Source of the DNA: Gonatopus flavifemur
Lineage: Eukaryota; Arthropoda; Insecta; Hymenoptera; Dryinidae
NCBI GenBank assembly: GCA_018340375.1
Contig: JAFFJZ010000004.1
Location: 24,278,001-24,342,000, forward strand
DNA: 64,000 nucleotides
Direction: 5' to 3'
The notes under the pieces were generated by a model. The model was not told where the DNA came from and searched no databases. It saw only the letters and a program-made list of their open reading frames with translations. A program made the translations under genes and the position numbers. Shown here in pieces: positions 56,892-64,000 of the stretch. The stretch's first letter is position 1, and every line of letters starts with the position of its first letter.

Positions 56892-58184
56892 CGAGGGTGG
56901 ATTGATAAGTTTCCGGCCTGACCAAGAAAAACAACGTTTTTAAGAATTTTTTTTTTTTTATTCCTCAACATAATCTCCTCCAAGGCTGATACATTTCTCA
57001 TAGCGGTGTTCTAGTCTAGTAATGCCATCTCTATAGACTGATTCGTCAAGCTCCTCAAAATACCCATTCACAGCTTCGATTACTTCTTCATTGTCCGCAA
57101 ATCTCTTACCGCCAAGCCATTTTTTGAGGTTAGGAAACAGATAATAGTCACTCGAGGCTAGGCCTGGAGAGTAGGGAGGACGCGGCATTAATTCAAACTT
57201 CAGATCGTTGATTTTAGCCATCGCAACGATTGACGTGTGCGCTGGTGCGTTATCGTGATGAAACAAGATTTTTTTCTTCGCCAGATGAGGTCGTTTAATT
57301 TTCATTTCGTGGCTCAAACGTTGCAATAAGTCTGCGTAGTATTGACCAGTGATAGTTTTACCCTTTTCAAGGTAATCAATGTATATAATACCTCTTGCAT
57401 CCCAAAAAACAGTAGCCATAACCTTGTTCGCCGAAAAAATTGTTTTTGCCTTCTTTGGAGTTGGTTCCCCTGGTCCAATCCACTGTTTAGACTGTTCTTT
57501 GGTTTCAGGAGTGTAGTGGTGGACCCAAGTTTCGTCAACGGTTACGAATCGACGCAAAAATTCGCTTGGATTACGCTTATACAACGCCAAATTGGCGGTA
57601 GAAATGTTCTTTCGAATCAATTTTTGGTCGACTGTTAGCAAACGCGGCACCCATCTTGCACAGAGCTTTTCCATATACAAATGTTGGTGCAAAATATTTT
57701 GTACACGTTCATATGACATCTTACAGGTCTCAGCTATCTCACGAACTTTTAATCTGCGATCTTTCAGCACTATTTGATGGATTTTTCGATCATATCTGGA
57801 GTTGTGACCTCAATGGGGCGTCCTGAGCGAGGCTCATCAGAGGTGCTCACACGACCCTTTTTAAACTCGGAAACCCACTGCTTAACGGTTGAATATGATG
57901 GGGAGGATGTCCCCAGTGTTGAGTCCATCTCTTCTTTAATTTCCTTCGGCGTTAACCCCTTCAAATAAAAGTATTTGATGACAGCACGATTTTCCAGCTT
58001 TTCCATTTTTACGAGAAACACAGAGGCGTCTTGGTCAGCGTGCTCTCAAAACTAAACTAACATGGCGATCGGACTGAAACTATAGCTACAAGCTATCTAA
58101 GGATGGTACTATAGAACGCCACCTCAAGGTAGGCCTAGTGGCGCCATCTCTTGGTCAGGCCGGAAACTTATCAATCCACTCTCG
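56892..58184 (-). mobile_element. Mariner element 5, full length
   Basis: Inverted ends CGAGGGTGGATTGATAAGTT (35 bp in all) differ at one base (CGAGGG against CGAGAG). TA flanks both sides (56890-56891, 58185-58186). It is 1293 bp long. Confidence 0.96.
56958..58006 (-). pseudogene. Mariner transposase with one single-base deletion
   Basis: Reading runs from ATG 58006 ([20 protein letters not shown]) to a frameshift at about 57785, then continues in the next frame to the stop at 56958. The break falls in a run of five A (minus strand, GAAAAATCC). A sixth A would restore [14 protein letters not shown], as expected in this family, so one deletion explains it. All three aspartates remain: VTVDETW, FHHDNAPAH and the SSD of YSPGLASSDY, where the usual SPDLAPSD has two substitutions. 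It is related to the irritans group. Confidence 0.94.
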
Positions 58185-58642
58185 TAATAAAGAAATCCCT
58201 ACCAAATTTCGCTATGCTGTTCAGTTTTTTCGAAAAAGATTCCCAAAATTTCGTTTTTTTGTGCCCTCTGGAGTGTTTTGATCCCTCAACGTTCTCAGAA
58301 TTTAATTGAAATTTGAAGAATAATTAATTTTTTGGTGCGTCAAAGCGTAGGAATTGGACGAAAACACGGACTTGGGTAAATGTACCCAAGGAGAACAAAA
58401 ACTTCGCGTGATGTATGCACTGAAAGTTCATTGAACGCTTAAACGTCCACCCTCGGATTCTACGTTCATTCAACGTTCTTCAGAGCTTGGTGTTCTCGCA
58501 GGGTATTGAACTCTCAAGTGTTGAATGTACGTTTACATTACGTGATATTTTCAATATGTGGAATTCTCTCCATCTGATACATCCCCAAATAGCACAATAA
58601 TTCAAGAAGAAGTTATGCTGAATACCATTGGAACTATGTGAA

Positions 58643-59490
58643 CCCTAGTGAAAGAGGATTATATATGCCCTATACTACATACAATTATTGGATTCATATG
58701 ATTATCATTGGAATTCATACATAGCCATATATATATTTATGTATGTGACTATATATGAAAAGTTATTTTCACTATATATAGTGGCTTCCAATTTTATATA
58801 TACCTCCATATATGACTATATATGAATTTCAACAATACTTATATCAAATCCGACAATCATATATATGGCATACATAACCCTTTTTTAATAGGGACCCTAG
58901 TAGAAAAGGATTATATATGGTCCATATATGATTATTGAAGTTTATATAAGTATTATTGAAATTTATATATGCACATATATAGTTATATATAGTGGTTTAT
59001 ATGGAATTTGAGATAATTATATATGAGAAGAATTATTCAGATTTTTTACAATATATAACAATTCAAGTTTTTATATATAGCTCCATATATAACTATATAT
59101 GTGCTTATATGAATCCTAATAATACTTATATAAACTTCAGTAATTATATATAGACCATATATAATCCCTTTTGACTAGGGGGAGCGATAACAAATTTTCG
59201 ATTGCCCTAGTAAAAATGGATTATATATGATCTTTATATAATTATTGAAGTTTATATAAGTGGTATTGAAATCTATGTATGGACATATATAGTTATATAT
59301 GGTGGTATATATGGAATTAGAAATAATTATATATGATGAAAATTGTATAAATTTCTTATTATACATGATAATTCAAGTTTTTGTATATAGCTCCATATAT
59401 AACCATATATGTCCTCATATAAATCTCATTAATACTTATATAAACTTGAATGATTATATATGGACCATATATAATCCTTTTTTACTAGGG
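58643..59490. mobile_element. Cluster of three CCCTAGTA...TACTAGGG MITEs R8
   Basis: Three head-to-tail elements (58643-58893, 58895-59180, 59205-59490) each start CCCTAGT(A/G)-AAA-GGATTATATATG and end CATATATAATCC-TTTTACTAGGG. The interiors are ATATATGG and ATATATAGTTATATATGG words. Between them lie only 1 and 24 bp. A fourth, end-degraded relative may run to about 59765 (ending TTTTACTAGAG). Target duplications cannot be read because the ends abut. Confidence 0.88.
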
Positions 59491-60043
59491 GAATCATACA
59501 AGGTGCTTATATGATAATATAGATGCATACATGATTTATACATAATCCGTATATAGCTTTATTATATACATGTATGGATGAGATTTGGTCTTTATATGGA
59601 ATATTTTAGTCATAGATGGATCATATATGGTCATATGCGTTCTATATATAGATCATATATGATTTATATCTTAGTATATACGACCATATATGATTTCTTT
59701 TGTTTCAATCATATATGAATTGCATATGGTTTATATATGAACCCTGTATGAATCACTTTTACTAGAGATAAACACATTAGGAACTGTTGTGTTGTCTGGG
59801 TTCACTACCCACACAACATTAGATGCTATGATAAGTTAATATTAAAGTTCATATAGAATATCATATAAATCCAAGCCTGAGGTCACTTCATATCTTCTAC
59901 ACAAATATATTCGTTTTTTTTTTACTTTGAACCTATTGAAGAAGAAAAAGATGAAGATTTCTCTATATCTCGAAATTTGACATAAAATTCATTCATTATT
60001 ATATCGTAAGTATTGATAATATATATTTTATGTCAATATTTAC

Positions 60044-60123
60044 CTATTAACTGGCATGGTCTTGCGCTTCCTGTTTCACGCACTCTCATAGATTCACCAT
60101 TTAAGAATCCTATTTCTTGCTGA
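60044..60123 (-). CDS. Exon 2 of the large minus-strand gene
   Basis: The acceptor TAGTGTTATTCAG precedes 60123 and the donor ATAG/GTAAAT follows 60044. One leading base completes the exon 1 codon, 26 codons follow (QQEIGFLNGESMRVRETGSA, then RPCQLI), and one base is left for exon 3. At 80 bp it is too short to stand out alone. The matched phases on both sides and the non-repetitive peptide support it. Confidence 0.7.
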
Positions 60124-60725
60124 CTGAATAACACTAATCAAGGAATGAATTATGATTTTATCAAATTCATGATTCTTCCAATCATTATAAATCCCACGGT
60201 CCTTGATTTCACGTGAATGAAAATCAATCCTCTTACGGAAACTGCTTGCATCACTCCTATTAGTCTTCATGAATCGTACACTGTACCGGCAAATAAAAAC
60301 TCGTATAACCAGAAAAGTGAACGTCAAGAATCAGAAAAGGAGAGCTCTAGACGACGAAAGATTGCTCTGAAAATCACTCTGAAATTTCACTGTGACTGCT
60401 TATATACAAACGTCAAATTTCTCTTCTCCAACACTGTGGAAAAACTTTGCACAAGTCACGTCATTTGATATAGTTAGTCACTGAACTCAATACACAATTC
60501 TTCTCCACAACCTTGAGGTACATGATAAATCACAGGGACTGATAACGCGCACAGATGGGGTTGTAATTTGCGTGCTTCAAAACGACATTATATGAAAATG
60601 ATAAACCGCTTATATACAATTATCGACCGGCAACGCTTTCGATAAAGTCACTCATATGGAAATATGTTGTTGAATTGGAGTATTATTTATGTAATATATA
60701 ATCCACTACTGACATTCAATGTTAC

Positions 60726-61078
60726 CTTTCAATACGTGAACCAGAAACAGTGCCAGGATTGCTGGTGTCGTTCGAATCCGTAGCTGAACTGACTCGTCGT
60801 GGCGGCAGGGCAGGGGGACCCTGTTGTCCTCCTATTGAGGAGATAGAGTTGGGTCCTCCTAAAACGCCCACCTGACCCCCACGCACCCCGTCTTCAGTTG
60901 AATGTTGTCTGGAAGATTGTTGCTGCTGTGGACCCTGTGATAACCGACAGCGACGGCTCGATGACGACGAAGACGTCAAATTACCACGTTTTGATGCCGT
61001 TGTCGTAGTGGATGACGTTGTGGTTGACACTGTTGTTGAACTAATTACTCTACTACTCGTATTGTCTGCGAATATGTT
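60726..61078 (-). CDS. Most upstream visible exon of the large minus-strand gene
   Basis: The acceptor TTTGTTCACAG precedes 61078, so it is not the first exon of the gene. The donor AAG/GTAACA follows 60726. Phase 0 in, two bases over: 117 codons. It is Ser/Thr-rich (VISSTTVSTTTSSTTTTASK), then a LSQGPQQQQSSRQ stretch and a GPPALPPRRVSS proline motif of the SH3-ligand type. The gene's start lies beyond 61078, probably beyond the window. The intron to exon 3 contains the R8 cluster, mariner elements 3, 4 and 5 and the LINE. Confidence 0.8.
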
Positions 61079-61720
61079 CTGTGAACAAATAAATGATCCA
61101 CACATTTTATAAATCCCAATGATATGTAACATTTCGTTTTCGTTTTAGAAAAAAACAAACGTAATTCACGGTTTGCAATTCGAAGTAGGAAAGGACAATT
61201 TCGATCATTTCTGTTCTAGCGCATGTAAATATTCGATCAACCCAGGTCCAATCTTAGTGTAAGATTTGTGAGATTCCAGTCACTTTCACAAAAAAGCATA
61301 TTGAATTATTACTTTGATTTGATTGCGGGACTGCCATTACGCAAGTACCGTCTTTAGAAATCCTGCTTGAATGAAAATGATGAACGATCAAATCCTATTC
61401 ATACTTTGATCTTAGACAGAAGCCGCGTCGCAAAGATTTCCCCTGAGTTCTGCACCTGCTGCGATGTATTCTATTTGACAAAGTTCATTTTATAAAGATG
61501 TAGTGAAAAAAATATAATTACTGTACACAGTGAAAATTGAAGCTCAACGTAAACAATTTGTATCGAAAGGAAGAATGGTCAAGTGTCAAAGTCGATACCA
61601 TTGAATGTATTTTTCAACATCCATTTATGTTCATCTGATGACATACTCTAGTGTAAGCATTCAAAAACGTTCAAAATCCAGTGACCGGTAGAAGTAGAAA
61701 AAACGCACATCTGTGTAGAT
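61079..61720. other. Intron sequence, nothing else seen
   Basis: Immediately upstream of exon 1 as numbered here; AT-rich; no repeats recognised. Confidence 0.45.
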
Positions 61721-62280
61721 TAGGGTGACCCTTATTTTGGAAATTTTCGAAATCTTCTGGTTTCACCCGCTAAAAAGGTTCTGAGTCTCATCAAAATGGA
61801 ATACGTAGAATCTCAGTTTGATTGGAACATGCTAATACATGCCACAAAGAGCTCAAAGTTTTGGAAATGTGTGTTTTTTTTCAAAATTTCTTACTGTATC
61901 TCAAAAACGACGAGATTCATCGGAACGCTTGATAGTCCAATCGGAAGAACAGGAAATTTCCTCCAATTCCCACACAGCAACTTTATTGTCACAATCCATG
62001 ATTATAGAAATGAGCGCGATTGAGCGCTCCACGAGGGTGTGTATCCATGAGGGTCTGGACATCCCCTAAATTCATAATTTTTCTCTCTTCTTATATAAAC
62101 ATATATATAGTTTTTATATAGAATCTATACATATATAACAAATTTTGAGCTCTTTGCGGCACGTGTTAACATAGTTCAATCGAACTGAGGTTTTACGCAC
62201 ATCATTTTGATAGAAATCGGAACATTTTTAGGGGATGAGACAAGAAGAATTCAGAACTTCCCAAAATAAAGGCCACCCTA
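61721..62280. mobile_element. hAT-type non-autonomous element with 8-bp duplication
   Basis: The ends are TAGGGTGACC and its partner TAGGGTGGCC in complement; the arms are about 150 bp. The octamer GTGTAGAT lies directly outside both ends (61713-61720, 62281-62288). It fits the hAT pattern with T at position 2 and A at position 7, and the central TA preferred by the Buster branch. Short arm frames (61796-62069) are shadows. Confidence 0.93.
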
Positions 62281-62288
62281 GTGTAGAT

Positions 62289-63920
62289 CTACATGAATCA
62301 TTTCGATTGTTGAATGTCGCACTCGATTCCTCTCTGTGTATGAAAGTAATAAATTCAACTACAAGTCACTGGATATTTCACATTCTCATGGTGGAATATG
62401 AAGTCCTATTGAAATTGAATTTATAGGAAACAAAATTATTTGGTTACTCCAATCAGTCTTTGTTGACGCTCTGATTGTCATTCTAAATGATCACGGATTG
62501 TTTCGTTTCCTCAATATAAAATCTATTTCACTCACTCAATTATTATATAAAATAAACTGATTGCATCAAATACAAGATTGCAGAAGAATACAATGGAAGT
62601 TGTGACTTTAACAGGAGCTTGAAGAAAACCATCTCTTTCAATTTACTGGAGATAAAAGATAATTAGATGAATCTTGACCTAACACGATTTTCGTCTCTCC
62701 TGTCAGTCACAATGCAATGATCTGTTCCTTTGAAGTATTCAACTTGTCAAGTTGTTAACAAGGTTGGACGAAAATCATGGAAATTTGTAGATTTTATTTT
62801 ATTCTCAAGTATATAGGATGAGTCAAAAAGTATGGATAGCCCTCGGCAAGCATAATTCTGAAACCATTCTGAGTTGATTTTTTGTCGGACAAATTTTGAT
62901 GTGAGAGTTTGATTTTGAGATATGAGTATTTGAAAATTTTTCAATACAGCCTGATTTATTGGGAATACTGTATCTTGGACATTTGAATCCAACACCATTT
63001 GATGAGACAAATCGAGGCATATACCTGGAAAACATCAAATCAATCTACTGTTTCTCGCTCCTAAGTTACAACAGTTTGTAATTTTTGGTATTCTAGTCAC
63101 TTAAGATTCAACGACTTTCATCCTTCGTTACTCATATTGAGGTTATTATTATTTCCAATATCATTTTGAATGACATTGTTTTTAATACCACGATGAATAT
63201 TTAGAATAGTTGATTATTTATTACGATTTGAAAAATAAAAAACCGGCACCGCGCTCATAACGCGAGTAACGAAGGGTGAATCATTATGGTGTTGTACTCA
63301 AATTTTCAGGATGCCTTATTCCCGAGATATGAGATAAGTTTTGAGCTGAAATCTTCATACGGAATTTTAAACAATTTCTATACATGATTCTATATCAAAT
63401 TTTACAAAAGAACGCGTACTTTGATCCATTGCATAATATCTTCGAAAATTTCTTTCCCACGCGCAAAGAAAAAAATGTTTCTGAAATAACAAGCTCGGTA
63501 GGAATCAATCTACATAGAAAAAAAGGAAAGTACACTGAACTACGTGAAACTTTTGGATGCCTTCAAATAAAATTAGTTAACTGAATCAATTCAAATATGT
63601 AGTTGACTTAACAACATAGAATTGAAACAACTAGACTTCTGTTCCTAAACCTTGCTCTCGTATTCCAAAGTATAAGTGCAGCTCATTTTTTCAATTCATC
63701 AGGAAGATAGAGAAAACCGATGAGAAAATACCCCAGAGTACGAGAATAAGGTTTTGGAATATGAACTAGGTATTGGACTCGATATAGTGATTCATTGTAT
63801 TTGAACGTGATGTTCATGAAGCGTGAATCATTGATTGGATAACGAAATACTCAGCCGTTGAGAGCCCAAAATCTTACAACTTGTTCTTTCAAAGATGTTT
63901 CCAGTCTCAAGAAGTTGATA
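62289..63920. other. No gene seen; possible decayed transposon end at 62815
   Basis: GGATGAGTCAAAAAGTATGG at about 62816 looks like the end of a mariner-type element, but the partner end and a transposase frame were not found. ACCGCGCTCATAACGCGAG at 63245 is a small palindrome. R13 text recurs at about 63855-63920. Confidence 0.4.
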
Positions 63921-63924
63921 GGAG

Positions 63925-64000
63925 AAGGTACCCGAGTGGGATTGAAACTCATCGCTGTTTAGCTATGGGCTAGTTGGTTTCGGTACTATCTCACCACTGA
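63925..64000 (-). repeat. tRNA-like segment at the window edge (minus strand)
   Basis: On the minus strand GGTGAGATAGTACCGAAACC is followed by AGCCCATAGCTAAACAGCGA and AGTTTCAATCCCACTCGGGT, with a B-box-like TTTCAATCC. It lacks a clean cloverleaf and is cut by the window end. It could be a SINE head or tRNA pseudogene. Confidence 0.4.

Noticed and set aside
62747..63010. 87-codon minus-strand frame as a further upstream exon of the large gene
   Set aside because: Begins next to a transposon-end-like motif at 62816, has no clear donor in phase with exon 1, and its composition differs from the gene.

Overview
The window looks like nuclear DNA of an insect or another arthropod. It is AT-rich, with almost no open reading frame longer than about 100 codons outside transposases and one spliced gene. 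It holds mariner transposases of at least three lineages, a FLYWCH/MULE transposase and the end of an insect-type endonuclease-reverse transcriptase LINE. The order cannot be fixed from the sequence.

One host gene spans much of the window on the minus strand. Eight exons (61078-60726, 60123-60044, 49226-48958, 46162-45817, 42967-42813, 37131-36171, 27447-26726, 26635-26130) have consensus splice sites and matching phases at every junction. Together they read about 1130 codons of a Ser/Arg/Pro-rich, largely disordered protein with a polyglutamine run and one folded-looking Cys/Trp segment. I do not recognise the family. A ninth, speculative terminal exon lies at 7223-7097. The true start, and the end if that exon is wrong, lie outside what I can see.

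The introns and flanks are a graveyard of DNA transposons. There are five mariner copies (1741-3010, 11967-13245, 49572-50893, a fragment around 51470-52370, and 56892-58184). Three are nearly intact and I found one disabling lesion in each. A MULE transposase pseudogene (17175-20003) is split by a 1477-bp element; removing that element with one copy of its TA target rejoins the reading frame. A 5'-truncated LINE lies at 55165-55975, followed by a decayed dimeric tandem array (55934-56720). One 560-bp hAT-type element (61721-62280) has a perfect 8-bp target duplication.

The most striking content is more than 20 short non-autonomous elements in two terminal classes. One class begins CCC and ends GGG; the other begins CAC(G/T)G and ends C(A/C)GTG, with an A-rich run just inside. 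Both make 2-bp target duplications of varied sequence (TA, TT, AT, CA, TG, CT). Each family's interior is filled with its own short, mostly self-complementary word, such as TGATCA, AGATCT, GGTTACC, AACGTT, CAGAGAGATTC or TTGGC. They nest in each other, and one paralogous empty site confirms the 2-bp duplication directly. No transposase that could be matched to these termini is present.
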